Shown here: piece by piece, positions 8,310 to 18,264 of the stretch
Numbering within the stretch: the stretch's first letter is position 1
Layout of the letters: every line of letters begins with the position of its first letter
Source: an uncultured Pelagibacteraceae bacterium
Lineage (GTDB): Bacteria > Pseudomonadota > Alphaproteobacteria > Pelagibacterales > Pelagibacteraceae
Direction of reading: 5' to 3'
DNA length: 64,000 bases
NCBI GenBank assembly: GCA_902610655.1
Contig: CACLWL010000003.1
Location: 1 to 64,000, forward strand
The notes under the pieces: generated by a model
What the model saw: the letters and a program-made list of their open reading frames with translations, nothing else
Databases searched by the model: none
Told to the model about the DNA's origin: nothing
Translations under genes and position numbers: made by a program

Positions 8310-9065
8310 TTAAATTCTAACTGGAATTCCTTTTAAATCCAAATATTCCTTTGCCTGTTTAACTGAATATTTCCCATAATGGAAAATTGAAGCTGCTAAA
8401 ACTGCACTCGCATTAGCTAGTTTAATACCATCTACTAAATGATCTAAGGTACCAACTCCACCGGAGGCAATAACAGGAATATTTACAGCAGATGAAATCT
8501 TAGACATCAAATCAATGTCATATCCAACCTGTGTACCATCTCTATCCATTGATGTTACAAGTAATTCACCCGCTCCACTTTTCTCCATATCTTTTGCAAA
8601 TTTTAATGCATCAATGCCTGTTTTATTTCTTCCGCCATGAGTATAGATCTCCCATATATTTCCATTTTTTTTTGCATCTATTGCAACAACAATACATTGA
8701 GACCCAAATTTTTTAGAACTATCAACAACAACTTGCTTGTCATTTACAGCAGCTGTATTTATTGAAACTTTATCGGCACCACAGTTAAGTAATTTACTTA
8801 TATCTTCGACACTTCTAACTCCTCCACCAACTGTTAAAGGCACAAAACATTTCTTGGAAGTTTTCTCTACAACGCTATAAATAGTGTCTCTATTTTCGTT
8901 TGAAGCAGTTATATCTAAAAAACAAATTTCATCAGCACCACCGTCACTATAAATTTTTGCTTGTTCCACTGGATCTCCTGCATCTTTTAGATCAACAAAG
9001 TTAATGCCTTTAACAACACGACCGTTTTTCACATCTAAACAGGGAATTATTCTATTTTTAAGCAT
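8310..9065 (-). CDS. hisF: Imidazole glycerol phosphate synthase, cyclase subunit HisF
   Basis: Cyclase half of IGP synthase; it takes ammonia from HisH and makes IGP plus AICAR. The 251-aa (beta/alpha)8 barrel starts [15 protein letters not shown], with the catalytic Asp in CLD near residue 11 and the second catalytic Asp in [13 protein letters not shown] near residue 176. The phosphate loops GGGVRS and ASGGVG are present. It overlaps hisA by eight bases and its partner hisH is four genes upstream. Confidence 0.97.
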   Translation of the reverse strand: MLKNRIIPCLDVKNGRVVKGINFVDLKDAGDPVEQAKIYSDGGADEICFLDITASNENRDTIYSVVEKTSKKCFVPLTVGGGVRSVEDISKLLNCGADKVSINTAAVNDKQVVVDSSKKFGSQCIVVAIDAKKNGNIWEIYTHGGRNKTGIDALKFAKDMEKSGAGELLVTSMDRDGTQVGYDIDLMSKISSAVNIPVIASGGVGTLDHLVDGIKLANASAVLAASIFHYGKYSVKQAKEYLDLKGIPVRI

Positions 9066-9774
9066 CTTCTTTCACAAGATCTTCTAATTTAATATCACCA
9101 TCATAGATAGCTTTTCCAACTATTATACCTTCAATATTTTTTAAACCTTTTGCTTTTTTAACATCATCTATTGATGAAACACCACCAGATATGATTACGG
9201 GACAATTTGATTTAGCTGCAATTTTTGATGTATCTTCGAAATTTGGACTTTGTTTCATACCATCTTTATTTATATCAGTAAAAATAAGTCTACTAACACC
9301 ATAATCATTTACTTCACTCAAATAATCTAAAGCTAATTGATTAGAATTTTCCTTCCATCCAGACAATGATAAGTATCCGTCTTTAGCATCTAAACCTAAT
9401 GCTATTTTATCCGGAAATTTTTGACACGCCTCTTTTAAAAATATTTTATCTTTAATAGCAGCACTTCCTAAAATCACTTTTTCAACACCAGCATCAACAT
9501 ATTTTTTAATACTGTCAAGCTTTCTGATACCACCACCAATCTCAACCTTTAAATCAAATTTACCAACTATATCTTGGATAATACCTAGATTAACAGTTTC
9601 GCCAGTTAAAGCTCCATCTAAGTCAACAACATGCAAATTCTTGAAACCATGATCCCTATATTTGCTAGCTTGTACAACTGGAGACATTTTATACTCAGTT
9701 TTCTTGTCAAAATCTCCTTTAACTAGTCTTACGCACTTTTTATCCTTAATATCTATGGCTGGAAATATTTTCAC
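9058..9774 (-). CDS. hisA: ProFAR isomerase HisA
   Basis: Isomerises ProFAR to PRFAR, the substrate of HisF. This 238-aa half-barrel-duplicated TIM barrel is homologous to the neighbouring HisF. It shows [14 protein letters not shown] with the catalytic Asp near residue 8, GGGIRK, and FTDINKDGM with the second catalytic Asp, followed by ISGGVSS. It overlaps the hisF start by eight bases, so translation of the pair is probably coupled. Confidence 0.96.
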   Translation of the reverse strand: MKIFPAIDIKDKKCVRLVKGDFDKKTEYKMSPVVQASKYRDHGFKNLHVVDLDGALTGETVNLGIIQDIVGKFDLKVEIGGGIRKLDSIKKYVDAGVEKVILGSAAIKDKIFLKEACQKFPDKIALGLDAKDGYLSLSGWKENSNQLALDYLSEVNDYGVSRLIFTDINKDGMKQSPNFEDTSKIAAKSNCPVIISGGVSSIDDVKKAKGLKNIEGIIVGKAIYDGDIKLEDLVKEDA

Positions 9775-9813
9775 TATTTTAAATTTTTTTTTATTAGCTT
9801 ATTAATTTATAAG

Positions 9814-11133
9814 TTATTTTCCTCCAACAATCATCCCTTCAACTAGCATTGTAGGTGAATTGGTTGAATAGTTAAATTCTAAATCATTGGCTAATGATAT
9901 ATTTTTATAAATATTATTTAAATTTCCAGCTATTGTTATTTCGCTTACAGGATAGGAAAACTCACCATTTTCAACCATTAATCCAGATGCACCAACTGAA
10001 TAATCTCCAGTAATTATGTTTGATCCCCTACCAATTGTCTCTGTAATATAAAGCAGCTTTTTAGTTGAGTTGAGTAATTCCTCAAAACTTAAATCACCAT
10101 TTAGGAAATATAAATTTGATGAACCACTAGCTCTACCATTTGATTTTTTTTTTATTTTTTTTCCGTTGTAAGTATCAATTAAAAGATCATTTAAAGCTCC
10201 ATCTTTTACAAGTTCTAAAGGTTTCGTCTTAACCCCTTCAATATCAAAATATCTCGAGCCATTTGCTTTTTTAATGTCAGCTTTATCTTGAATATTAATT
10301 TTATCTCCAAATACTTTTTTATTTAGTTTATCTTTTAAAAAAGTTGTTCCTTTTGCAAATGCACTAGAGGATATAGCACTTGAAAATGAGGATAAAAAAC
10401 CTTTAGCAATTCTTTTATCGAAAATAATATTTAATTTCTCACTTTTTATTTTTTTTGGATTCAATTTTTTTAACGCTAATTCAGCAGCTTTTGATCCTAA
10501 TTGTTTTGGTTTAAGAATATCATTAAAAAAACGTTTGCTACTGTACTCGTAATCTCTCTCCATGCTTCCATTATTTTTTGATACTACCTCACAATAGGCT
10601 GTAAACTGAGATGTTTTATAACCATCAGAAAATCCACTTGAATTTGCTAAAATAAAATTTGATTTATTTTGGCTAAAGCCCGATCCATTGGTATTAACAA
10701 TATCTTTTCTGGAAAAAGCCTCTTCCTCAGCTTCGTTTATGTATTCTATTTTCTTTTTATTTTCTAAAACTGTTTCATCATACAAATCTAGTTCTTTATC
10801 ACCTTTAAAATAAAGTTCTTTATCTGCCAGAGAGTTTAGCTCATCTTCAGGTGTTATTTTAGTACTCTCAACGCATCTATTAATCAGACCATCTAAATTT
10901 TTTGTATGCAGATCTGAGGATGAAATTGTAGACTTTTTTTTACCAATGTAAGTTGTTAATGTAATACCTAAATTTTCAGACCTTGTTGAGCCATCTAATT
11001 TTCTATTTCTTACACTTACATCCTCAGATACTGAATGCATTACCATTACACTTACATCAGTTGAGCCAAGTTTATTAGATTTAGATAAACATTGCTCAGC
11101 AATATTATTTAGATAATCTTTTTCTTTTATCAT
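9814..11133 (-). CDS. pmbA: TldE/PmbA subunit of the TldD/TldE metalloprotease
   Basis: Partner of TldD in a heterodimeric peptidase that degrades unfolded peptides and in other bacteria matures microcins. The 439-aa protein has the family N-terminal domain, and near its C-terminus the segments GRASGSSNLYF and VGASGLMVENGEFSYPVSEITIAGNL, both PmbA signatures. As expected for TldE it lacks the HExxxH zinc motif found in TldD. It begins two bases after the tldD stop. The tldD-pmbA pair sits between hisH and hisA, inside the histidine run. Confidence 0.94.
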   Translation of the reverse strand: MIKEKDYLNNIAEQCLSKSNKLGSTDVSVMVMHSVSEDVSVRNRKLDGSTRSENLGITLTTYIGKKKSTISSSDLHTKNLDGLINRCVESTKITPEDELNSLADKELYFKGDKELDLYDETVLENKKKIEYINEAEEEAFSRKDIVNTNGSGFSQNKSNFILANSSGFSDGYKTSQFTAYCEVVSKNNGSMERDYEYSSKRFFNDILKPKQLGSKAAELALKKLNPKKIKSEKLNIIFDKRIAKGFLSSFSSAISSSAFAKGTTFLKDKLNKKVFGDKINIQDKADIKKANGSRYFDIEGVKTKPLELVKDGALNDLLIDTYNGKKIKKKSNGRASGSSNLYFLNGDLSFEELLNSTKKLLYITETIGRGSNIITGDYSVGASGLMVENGEFSYPVSEITIAGNLNNIYKNISLANDLEFNYSTNSPTMLVEGMIVGGK

Positions 11134-11135
11134 TT

Positions 11136-12548
11136 TTATAGTTGAGTGCCACCAACTGTCATATTGTCAATTAAGAGAGATGGCTGACCAACTCCAACTG
11201 GAACCCCTTGTCCAGACTTACCACAAGTTCCGATACCAGGGTCTAACATCATATTATTGCCAACCATCAAAACTTCTTTAAGAGATGATGGGCCGTCACC
11301 AATTAAAGTTGCTCCCTTTAAAGGTGCACCAATTTTACCATCTACTATTTCATAAGCTTCTGTACAATTAAAAACAAACTTTCCTGAAGTAATATCAACT
11401 TGTCCACCCCCAAAGCTAACAGCAAAAATCCCCTTATTTACAGAATTAATCATCTCTTCCTGAGTATGAGTACCGTTTAACATTATTGTATTACGCATTC
11501 TGGGTAGTACGATATGTTTGTAATTTTCTCTTCTCCCATTGCCTGTAGACTTAGTATTCATCAATCGTGCATTTAATCTATCTTGCATAAAGTTTTTTAA
11601 AATTCCTTTTTCAATTAAAACTGTCCTTTCTGTAGGAGTTCCTTCATCATCAATGTTAAGACTTCCTCTTCTATTATCTATAGTTCCATCATCAATAATA
11701 GTGACACCTTCACTAGCAACCCTTCGTCCAACTAAATTATGGAAAACAGAGGTTTTTTTTCGATTGAAATCGCCTTCTAGACCATGCCCTATTGCTTCAT
11801 GTATTAATATCGCTGGCCAACCAGGTCCAAGAACAACTTTCATTTCACCTGCAGGAGATGGTTTGCTTTTTAAATTAGTTGTAGCAATTCGAAATGCTTC
11901 ATCACACAACTTCTTCCAACTTCCATCTTTCAGATATTCATCATAAGACTGTCTTCCACCAACTCCATATACAGCAGTTTCTTTTCTACCATTTTTTTCT
12001 ACCATCATTGATATATTTATTCTAACCAGAGGTCTACTGTCTTTAAGTAATTCACCCCCTAGTCTTAATATTTCAACATTTTTTTTCTCTCCTAGAAAAC
12101 TAGCTGAGACCTGTTTCACAGATTGATCTTTTGATCTTGAATATTCATTCATTAAATTTAACAATTCTATCTTTGCATTTAAGGACTTTGTCTCGATAGG
12201 ATCTATATCGTTATAAAATTTTTGATTTGTTTTTTTAATTTCAGAATTGTAAGTACCTTTTTTACTCTTAAGAGTTGACTTTAAATTTTCACTTGATTTT
12301 TTAAGAGACTCCTCTGAAATTTCGTTTGAATGTGAGTAAGCGATCACATCATCAGTAATTGCTCTAAAACCATAACCTGAGTCTATACTATATTCTGAGC
12401 TTTTAATTTTGTTATCATCTAAAGTTACAGTTTCAAATTTTGTATCTTCTATATATAACTCTCCATCATCACAATCGTGTAATGTATCTGAAACGATTTT
12501 ATCTGCAGTATCTAGAGATAAATCTGAGTTTTTAAGTAAATCTGACAT
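11136..12548 (-). CDS. tldD: TldD zinc metalloprotease subunit
   Basis: Catalytic half of the TldD/TldE protease. The zinc motif HEAIGHGLEGD (HExxxH) is near residue 253, and the C-terminal part has GTCGKSGQGVPVGVGQPSL, a well-conserved TldD stretch in which the Cys is a likely zinc ligand. Length (470 aa) is normal. It follows hisH by 12 bases and precedes pmbA by two bases. Cotranscription with histidine genes is suggested by spacing only; no functional link to histidine is known to me. Confidence 0.96.
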   Translation of the reverse strand: MSDLLKNSDLSLDTADKIVSDTLHDCDDGELYIEDTKFETVTLDDNKIKSSEYSIDSGYGFRAITDDVIAYSHSNEISEESLKKSSENLKSTLKSKKGTYNSEIKKTNQKFYNDIDPIETKSLNAKIELLNLMNEYSRSKDQSVKQVSASFLGEKKNVEILRLGGELLKDSRPLVRINISMMVEKNGRKETAVYGVGGRQSYDEYLKDGSWKKLCDEAFRIATTNLKSKPSPAGEMKVVLGPGWPAILIHEAIGHGLEGDFNRKKTSVFHNLVGRRVASEGVTIIDDGTIDNRRGSLNIDDEGTPTERTVLIEKGILKNFMQDRLNARLMNTKSTGNGRRENYKHIVLPRMRNTIMLNGTHTQEEMINSVNKGIFAVSFGGGQVDITSGKFVFNCTEAYEIVDGKIGAPLKGATLIGDGPSSLKEVLMVGNNMMLDPGIGTCGKSGQGVPVGVGQPSLLIDNMTVGGTQL

Positions 12549-12560
12549 TTTTTTAATTTC

Positions 12561-13187
12561 CTATAATGTAATAAAATTTTCTATTATTCTAAGCCCTATT
12601 TTGTCACTCTTTTCAGGGTGAAATTGAGTTCCAAAGATATTCTCTTTTTCTGCAGCACATACAACTTTCGATGAATAGTCCGTTGTTGCAGCAATTACGG
12701 ATTTGTCTTCAGGTATAAATTCATAACTGTGCACAAAATACATGTGAGATTTATCTTCTATATTATTAAAAATCTTACTATCTTTAACAATATTAATTTC
12801 ATTCCATCCGATATGTGGAAGCTTAAATTTACCGTTTTGATTATTAATTTTAGACACTTTACCTGAAATCCATCCTAGACCTTTTGTTTCAGTTTCTTCA
12901 TAACCAACATCTGCAAACATTTGTAATCCTACACAAATACCCAGAAGTGGTTTTTTATTTGTTATAACAAATTCATTTAAAACATCATCTAAACCATTGA
13001 TTTTTTTTAAAGCATCTAAGCAACTTTTAAACGATCCTTGGCCTGGTAAAACAATTTTGTCTGAAGATTTTATTTTATTTAAATCTGATGATACCTCTAT
13101 TATTGCTTTATTTTGTGCAACCTCCTTAAAAGAGTTTATTACAGAGCTAATATTGCCCGAGCTGTAATTAACGATTGTGACTTTCAT
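12561..13187 (-). CDS. hisH: IGP synthase glutamine amidotransferase subunit HisH
   Basis: Releases ammonia from glutamine and channels it to HisF. This 208-aa class-I amidotransferase has the nucleophile Cys in LLGICVGLQMF (about residue 85), the oxyanion PGQGSF loop, and the His/Glu pair in FGTQFHPEKS near residue 190. It is ten bases downstream of hisB. Confidence 0.97.
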   Translation of the reverse strand: MKVTIVNYSSGNISSVINSFKEVAQNKAIIEVSSDLNKIKSSDKIVLPGQGSFKSCLDALKKINGLDDVLNEFVITNKKPLLGICVGLQMFADVGYEETETKGLGWISGKVSKINNQNGKFKLPHIGWNEINIVKDSKIFNNIEDKSHMYFVHSYEFIPEDKSVIAATTDYSSKVVCAAEKENIFGTQFHPEKSDKIGLRIIENFITL

Positions 13188-13197
13188 TAATTCTTTT

Positions 13198-13788
13198 TTA
13201 TAAAGAACCTTTTGTAGAGGGAACTGTATTTTTATTTTTAGGATCTAATTCAAGCGCTGCTCTTAATGATCTAGCAAGTCCTTTATAACAAGATTCGATT
13301 ATGTGATGGCTGTTATCACCGTAAATATTTTCAACATGCATAGTTATTCCAGCTGACTGAGCAAATGCCTGAAACCATTCTTTGAATAACTCGGTGTCCA
13401 TTTCGCCTAATTTTTCAACCTTTAATTTAACGTTCCAGATTAGATATGGTCTATTAGACATATCAATTGCTACCCTTGTTAATGTTTCGTCCATAGGCAA
13501 CAAGGCGTGCGCATATCTTTTAATACCAACGAAATTTTTTGATGCTTTCTTTAAGCATTCACCAATTGCAATTCCAGTGTCTTCAGTTGTGTGATGTAAA
13601 TCAATATGAGTATCTCCTTTTGCTTTAACCTTAAGATCAATTGAAGAATGTTTCGATAGTTGTTCTAGCATATGGTCTAAAAAACCAATTCCTGTGTCAA
13701 TTTTGTATTGGCCTTTACCATCTATATTAAGTTCCACCTTAATTGATGTTTCTTTTGTTTTTCTAGTAATATCAGCTTTTCTCTTCAT
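13198..13788 (-). CDS. hisB: Imidazoleglycerol-phosphate dehydratase HisB
   Basis: Monofunctional IGP dehydratase (196 aa), without the phosphatase domain found in E. coli HisB. The duplicated His-rich metal sites are visible: [11 protein letters not shown] and [16 protein letters not shown] in the first half, and [18 protein letters not shown] in the second. It is the first gene of the minus-strand his run and faces hslV across a 90-base divergent spacer. Confidence 0.97.
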   Translation of the reverse strand: MKRKADITRKTKETSIKVELNIDGKGQYKIDTGIGFLDHMLEQLSKHSSIDLKVKAKGDTHIDLHHTTEDTGIAIGECLKKASKNFVGIKRYAHALLPMDETLTRVAIDMSNRPYLIWNVKLKVEKLGEMDTELFKEWFQAFAQSAGITMHVENIYGDNSHHIIESCYKGLARSLRAALELDPKNKNTVPSTKGSL

Positions 13789-13798
13789 TATTTTAATA

Positions 13799-13827
13799 CG
13801 TATATATTCATTATTTGCTTATATCAA
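13799..13827 (-). promoter_or_regulatory. Candidate sigma-70 promoter for the hisB run
   Basis: On the minus strand TTGATA is followed after 17 bases by TATACG, ending about ten bases before the hisB ATG. The -35 box matches 5 of 6 consensus positions and the -10 box 4 of 6. In such AT-rich sequence similar matches arise by chance, so this is a weak candidate. Confidence 0.28.
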
Positions 13828-13843
13828 TAAAAGTAATCAAGCA

Positions 13844-13871
13844 CTTGAACTATTAGGATTAATATCCATCT
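13844..13871 (+). promoter_or_regulatory. Heat-shock (RpoH-type) promoter candidate for hslVU
   Basis: CTTGAA is followed after exactly 14 bases by ATCCATCT, close to the E. coli sigma-32 pattern CTTGAA-N13-15-CCCCATnT. The -10 box ends seven bases before the hslV ATG, so a transcript would start almost on the start codon. The same arrangement with the same 14-base spacer is found before grpE. No Shine-Dalgarno sequence is visible in the seven bases. Confidence 0.5.
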
Positions 13872-13878
13872 AGTAAAT

Positions 13879-14394
13879 ATGACAACAATTGTGTTAGTTA
13901 GAAAAGATAAAAACGTTGTGGTTGCTAGCGATGGTCAAGTTAGCATGGGTAATACTGTTATAAAAAGAACAGCAAATAAAGTTAGAAAAATTGAGAAAAG
14001 AAATGTGATTGCAGGATTTGCTGGATCGACAGCTGATGCGCTAACGTTATTTGAAAGATTAGAATCTAAATTAGAAAAACATGCAGGAAATTTAACAAGA
14101 GCTGCTGTTGAGCTTGCGAAAGACTGGAGAACAGACAAATATTTAAGAAGATTAGAAGCATTAATGGCAATTGGGGATAAAGAAAAAAGTTTTATAATCT
14201 CAGGTACTGGTGATGTTCTAGAACCAGAGGGTGATGTTATAGGAATTGGATCAGGTGGAAATTATGCTTTAGCATCAGCGAAAGTATTGATGGACACAGA
14301 TTTGTCAGCGGAAGAGATTGCTAAAAAAGCTATTAAAGTAGCCTCAGAGATCTGTGTATTCACAAATAATAACGTCAATATTGAGAAAATATAA
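13879..14394 (+). CDS. hslV: ATP-dependent protease peptidase subunit HslV
   Basis: Threonine peptidase of the HslUV (ClpQY) proteasome-like complex in the cytosol. The start [22 protein letters not shown] places the catalytic Thr at position 2 after Met removal, which fixes this ATG as the true start. The [12 protein letters not shown] segment is also diagnostic. Length 171 aa is normal. The stop shares one base with the hslU start (TAATG). Confidence 0.98.
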   Translation: MTTIVLVRKDKNVVVASDGQVSMGNTVIKRTANKVRKIEKRNVIAGFAGSTADALTLFERLESKLEKHAGNLTRAAVELAKDWRTDKYLRRLEALMAIGDKEKSFIISGTGDVLEPEGDVIGIGSGGNYALASAKVLMDTDLSAEEIAKKAIKVASEICVFTNNNVNIEKI

Positions 14395-15761
14395 TGGAAA
14401 AAAATAATGTTACACCTCTAGTGCCAAAAGATAAAAAAAATCAAGAAGACACTTTTATAAGCTCGCTATCTCCTAGAGAAATAGTTTCAGAGTTAGATAG
14501 ATTTGTAGTTGGACAAAACAAAGCTAAGAGAGCTGTTGCTATCGCACTTAGAAACAGGTGGCGAAGACAAGCTTTAAAGGGTGATATGAAAGATGAAGTT
14601 TTGCCAAAAAATATATTAATGATTGGCCCAACCGGTGTTGGAAAAACAGAAATATCTAGACGTTTATCTAAACTTGCTGAAGCTCCATTTGTAAAAGTTG
14701 AAGCGACAAGATTTACAGAAGTTGGATATGTGGGAAGAGATGTCGAACAAATAGTAAGAGATTTACTTGAAATAGCTATCGCAATGGAAAAAGTTAAAAA
14801 AAGAAAAGAGGTTTATGCACAAGCTCAAAAACAAGCTGAAGAGAAAGTTTTAGATGCAATAGTTGGGAATAAAGCAAGCGTTGCAACTAGAGAAAGTTTC
14901 AGAAAAAGATTAAGAAATGGAGATCTAGATGAGAATGAAATTGAAATTGCTGTTAACGAAGCAAGTTCAATGCCATCATTTGAAATTCCTGGAATGCCAG
15001 GGGCCAATGTCGGAATGATAAATATTGGAGAGATGCTTGGTAAAGGTATGGGCAATAAACCCAAAAAGAAAAAAATGACTGTAAAAGAATCCCATGAGAT
15101 TTTGATTAATGAAGAGTCTGATAAATTAATTGAACAAGATAAAATTATTAAGTCGGCAAAAAATTCTACAGAAGACAACGGTATAGTATTTCTTGATGAA
15201 ATAGACAAAATCTCTGCAAGAACTGATAGAGTTGGTGGAGACGTATCTAGAGAAGGAGTTCAAAGAGATCTGTTGCCATTAATTGAAGGTACAACTGTAA
15301 GCACAAAATATGGCCCAATAAAAACTGATCATATACTTTTTATAGCTTCTGGCGCTTTCCAATTAGCAAAACCCTCAGATCTTTTGCCTGAACTACAGGG
15401 AAGATTACCAATAAGAGTTGAGCTTGAAGCTTTGACTAGCGATGATTTCAAAAAAATTTTAAGAGAACCAGATAATAGCTTAATCAAGCAGTATAAAGCA
15501 TTATTAAAAACAGAAAATGTAGAATTAGAATTTTCAGATGATGGAATTGACGCTATAGCTAATATTGCTACTGAAGTAAACTCAACTGTTGAAAATATTG
15601 GTGCTAGAAGACTACATACTATAATTGAGAAGGTCTTGGATGAAATTAGTTTTACAGCTACTGACAGATCTGGAGAAAAAATTATTGTAGACTCAGAATA
15701 TATTAAGAAAAATTTAGGTGAGTTAGTTAAAGATACTGATTTATCAAAATTTATTTTATAA
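14394..15761 (+). CDS. hslU: HslU AAA+ unfoldase
   Basis: ATPase that unfolds substrates for HslV. It has the N-terminal [24 protein letters not shown], Walker [14 protein letters not shown], a variable I-domain (about residues 110-245, with a GMPGANVGM stretch), Walker [11 protein letters not shown], and the C-terminal EKVLDEISF end motif. The protein ends [12 protein letters not shown]; the C-terminal tail docks into HslV. Its final 11 bases overlap the convergent 205-aa gene. Confidence 0.98.
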   Translation: MEKNNVTPLVPKDKKNQEDTFISSLSPREIVSELDRFVVGQNKAKRAVAIALRNRWRRQALKGDMKDEVLPKNILMIGPTGVGKTEISRRLSKLAEAPFVKVEATRFTEVGYVGRDVEQIVRDLLEIAIAMEKVKKRKEVYAQAQKQAEEKVLDAIVGNKASVATRESFRKRLRNGDLDENEIEIAVNEASSMPSFEIPGMPGANVGMINIGEMLGKGMGNKPKKKKMTVKESHEILINEESDKLIEQDKIIKSAKNSTEDNGIVFLDEIDKISARTDRVGGDVSREGVQRDLLPLIEGTTVSTKYGPIKTDHILFIASGAFQLAKPSDLLPELQGRLPIRVELEALTSDDFKKILREPDNSLIKQYKALLKTENVELEFSDDGIDAIANIATEVNSTVENIGARRLHTIIEKVLDEISFTATDRSGEKIIVDSEYIKKNLGELVKDTDLSKFIL

Positions 15762-16368
15762 CTTTATACTCAAAATTTTGGGTATTTTCATTTACTTGTA
15801 ACTCAACGGCCCCATTTCTTAAATGGAATTTTCTAGCCATATCAGTTAACGGAGAAAGAGTAACAAGTCTATTCAGATGATTTGATTTTTTTATCATTTT
15901 ATAAATCTCTTTAACTATAAGCTTTCCCCCTCCTTTTTTCTTTGACCAAACAGTGTAAGCTATTGCTATTCTTCCAACTTTATTTGGATCTCTTTGAACA
16001 TTCTTTAAAAATGCATCTTTACTAAATAATTCAAGTTCCTCAACAGATTTAGGTATTTCATCTGTAAATGCAAAACACATTACTGCGTAAATTTCATCTT
16101 TGAACTTAACTCCAAAAATTTTTCTTCCATAGCTAGTTCTAAATAGGTTGTCTAATTCTGGTCTAACAGGATCTTCAGAGATATTACATTTTTCTAACTC
16201 TACAAGCTCTGCTCCTTTTACCCAATAAAAAAAATCTTTTAAATTTTTTTTGATATCTGTTTGACTTTTTACAATTTTTGCTTTTTCAGATACAACAGAA
16301 AAATTTTTTTTAATATCAATTTTGCTTTTTCTTAATCTGGCCTTTATTCTTGGCTTAAAGTTTTTCAT
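15751..16368 (-). CDS. Uncharacterised GNAT-like protein
   Basis: A 205-aa protein with a very basic N-terminus ([17 protein letters not shown]) and a C-terminal half that looks like a diverged GNAT fold: [27 protein letters not shown] where acetyl-CoA would bind, then [14 protein letters not shown] like the last GNAT strands. The canonical Q-x-x-G-x-G/A loop is replaced by KKGGGK, so enzymatic activity is uncertain. It overlaps hslU tail to tail and lies five bases after the Smr gene. Confidence 0.6.
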   Translation of the reverse strand: MKNFKPRIKARLRKSKIDIKKNFSVVSEKAKIVKSQTDIKKNLKDFFYWVKGAELVELEKCNISEDPVRPELDNLFRTSYGRKIFGVKFKDEIYAVMCFAFTDEIPKSVEELELFSKDAFLKNVQRDPNKVGRIAIAYTVWSKKKGGGKLIVKEIYKMIKKSNHLNRLVTLSPLTDMARKFHLRNGAVELQVNENTQNFEYKVIK

Positions 16369-16373
16369 ATAAG

Positions 16374-16787
16374 TTAACTTTTTTTTAAGTAAATATTAAA
16401 ACTTCCTTTATTTTTAGAGTAACTTTCATCAAAATTTATAGATTTAATTTTTTTCATTAATTCTGAATTATTTTTTATAAATTCTGGCACAGAATGTTTT
16501 AAAATTCCTAAATTAGTTGATGAATAAGGGTCATCTGTATTCTTTGATCTCAAACCTTTGCCTGTAATAATATTTATTGATTTTACTTTTTTATCGTAAC
16601 ATTCATTAACAAATTCAAATATTTTTTTATTTGCATCATCTAATGAGTAACCATGTAAATCTATCTCCATATGAATATCCTTATTTAATCTTTTTTTATA
16701 AGAAATATCTTTGTCATGAATCTTATCTTTACTTTTTATAAAATTTTCCCAGTCTTTTTTGTCTTTTTCAGAAATTTTTTTAATCAA
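16374..16787 (-). CDS. Smr-domain protein
   Basis: A 137-aa protein whose second half is an Smr (small MutS-related) domain. It shows IDLHGYSLDDANKKIFEFV (the D-L-H-G motif) and INIITGKGLRSKN (the T-G-[KR]-G loop), both expected for Smr endonucleases acting on RNA or branched DNA. The N-terminal charged segment (SEKDKKDWENFIKSKDKI) is typical of the alphaproteobacterial stand-alone form. Its ATG overlaps the Tim44-domain gene by four bases. Confidence 0.88.
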   Translation of the reverse strand: MIKKISEKDKKDWENFIKSKDKIHDKDISYKKRLNKDIHMEIDLHGYSLDDANKKIFEFVNECYDKKVKSINIITGKGLRSKNTDDPYSSTNLGILKHSVPEFIKNNSELMKKIKSINFDESYSKNKGSFNIYLKKS

Positions 16788-17371
16788 GTTTCTGTGCTAA
16801 TTAACAACCAATTTGGATTATTTGAAGTTACGTCTTTTGAGAATGTCCAAGTATCAAATACTTTTTTGATTTTTTTTGGGTCTCCAGATAAAATATTATT
16901 ATCTTTATCTTTAACGCATGAAATAATCTCACTAACAAAACTGACTGTTACTTCTAAAAAACCTTTTTTATTTTCATGATTTTTGATTTCAGCTGTATCT
17001 ATTCCTATAAATGTTGTTTCTGATACCTGCCCACTAGCATCTCTTGTTTTTATCGCTTCGTCAAATTGATCATAAACTTTTTTATCTAAAAGTTGTTTCA
17101 CATTTTTTAAATTTCCTGATGAGAAACTAGTAATAATTGTTTCATATGCAATTTTTGCCCCAGAAAGAAAATCTTTTTTTGCTTTTTCATCAAATGTTTT
17201 TTCATTTAAATTTTTTTTGGATTTCTCTGCAGGAAAGTCATGAGCAAAACTTGCTGACATTTTGTCCTCAAAACCTGACTTTTTTCCTAGAATACCTCTC
17301 AATCGCAAGAAAATAAAACCTGCAATCATCGCTAAAAGTATTATATCTATATACTCGAAACTATAATTCAT
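16784..17371 (-). CDS. Tim44/TimA-domain protein, membrane anchored
   Basis: A 195-aa protein with an N-terminal transmembrane segment (about residues 8-22), a linker, and a Tim44-like domain from residue 65 on (AYETIITSFSSGNLKNVKQLLDKKVYDQFDEAI). In alphaproteobacteria such proteins neighbour fxsA and secB, as here, and the family is related to mitochondrial Tim44. A role in membrane-protein quality control is inferred from family and neighbours only. The mltA gene that often separates it from the Smr gene in relatives is absent. Confidence 0.85.
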   Translation of the reverse strand: MNYSFEYIDIILLAMIAGFIFLRLRGILGKKSGFEDKMSASFAHDFPAEKSKKNLNEKTFDEKAKKDFLSGAKIAYETIITSFSSGNLKNVKQLLDKKVYDQFDEAIKTRDASGQVSETTFIGIDTAEIKNHENKKGFLEVTVSFVSEIISCVKDKDNNILSGDPKKIKKVFDTWTFSKDVTSNNPNWLLISTET

Positions 17372-17429
17372 AGTACAATAATATTTACTATGTTATTTAA
17401 TTTCAACAAACAATTTATTTAAAAGACAA

Positions 17430-17849
17430 ATGAACGCGTTTTTATTATTAATAATTTTAGTTCCAGCCATTGAGATTTATCTTTTTATAGAAATTGGGGG
17501 TAAAATCGGAGCTTTCTACACAATATCGTTAATCTTTTTGACTGCGTTTGTGGGTATATATTATGCAAAATATGAGGGCTTTAATACTCTTCGATCAGGC
17601 ATGAGCCAAATGATGAAGAATGAGTTGCCACTATATGAGATAGTTTCTGGTGCTGCTCTAGCGTTTGGAGCATTACTTTTAATTATTCCTGGTTTTGCTA
17701 CAGATTTTATTGGTTTTGTAATGATTTTTCCACCAACAAGAAAAGTTATTCTAAATAAATATTCAAAGAGATATACAAAAGAAAAAAAATTTAAAGAAGA
17801 CTTTATAGAAGGCGAGTCTGAAGATATAGATAACAAGAAAAATGAGTGA
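17430..17849 (+). CDS. fxsA: FxsA family membrane protein
   Basis: A 139-aa cytoplasmic-membrane protein with FxsA topology: short hydrophobic segments at residues 3-20, 26-45 and 65-95. Family motifs are LVPAIEIYLFIEIGGKIGA and ALLLIIPGFATDFIGFVMIFPPTR. In E. coli overexpressed FxsA relieves F-plasmid exclusion of phage T7; the native role is unclear. It overlaps secB by eight bases. Confidence 0.93.
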   Translation: MNAFLLLIILVPAIEIYLFIEIGGKIGAFYTISLIFLTAFVGIYYAKYEGFNTLRSGMSQMMKNELPLYEIVSGAALAFGALLLIIPGFATDFIGFVMIFPPTRKVILNKYSKRYTKEKKFKEDFIEGESEDIDNKKNE

Positions 17850-18264
17850 GAAATATAAAATACTTTCAGGGTATGTAAAAGATTTGTCAAGTGAGACTCC
17901 TAATGTTGAAAGTTACTTATATACAAAAGATAATATATCAAAGTATGAACTTGATATTGATATTAATTCAAAACCATTAAAAGATAAACTAATAGAAGTA
18001 AATACAACTTTAAAGTTTCAAGATAAGTCCCAAACAGAAAAAAAATCATATTTTGAAGTTGTTTATAGTTCTATTGTTAAAATAGGTGAAGACATTAAGG
18101 TGAAAAAAGAATTACAGAAAATCATTCTTTGTGATATTCAAAATGAAATTTTTCCAAAATTGGAAAAAGTACTTATAAATATGATTACTGACTCCGGGTA
18201 TCCTGGTGTCAAATTTGATAAAAAAGTGGATTTTACAAAATTATTTAACGAAAAATTTAATTAA
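17842..18264 (+). CDS. secB: Protein-export chaperone SecB
   Basis: Cytosolic export chaperone that holds precursors unfolded for SecA. The 140-aa protein is of normal length but diverged. It has KDLSSETPNVESYL (the family's K-D-x-S-x-E-x-P start), FEVVYSSIVKI and IFPKLEKVLINMITDSGYPGVKFDK, which aligns with the conserved P-x-[LI]-x-P-[IV]-[ND] region. It overlaps fxsA upstream and the convergent dnaQ gene by eight bases. Confidence 0.88.
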   Translation: MSEKYKILSGYVKDLSSETPNVESYLYTKDNISKYELDIDINSKPLKDKLIEVNTTLKFQDKSQTEKKSYFEVVYSSIVKIGEDIKVKKELQKIILCDIQNEIFPKLEKVLINMITDSGYPGVKFDKKVDFTKLFNEKFN

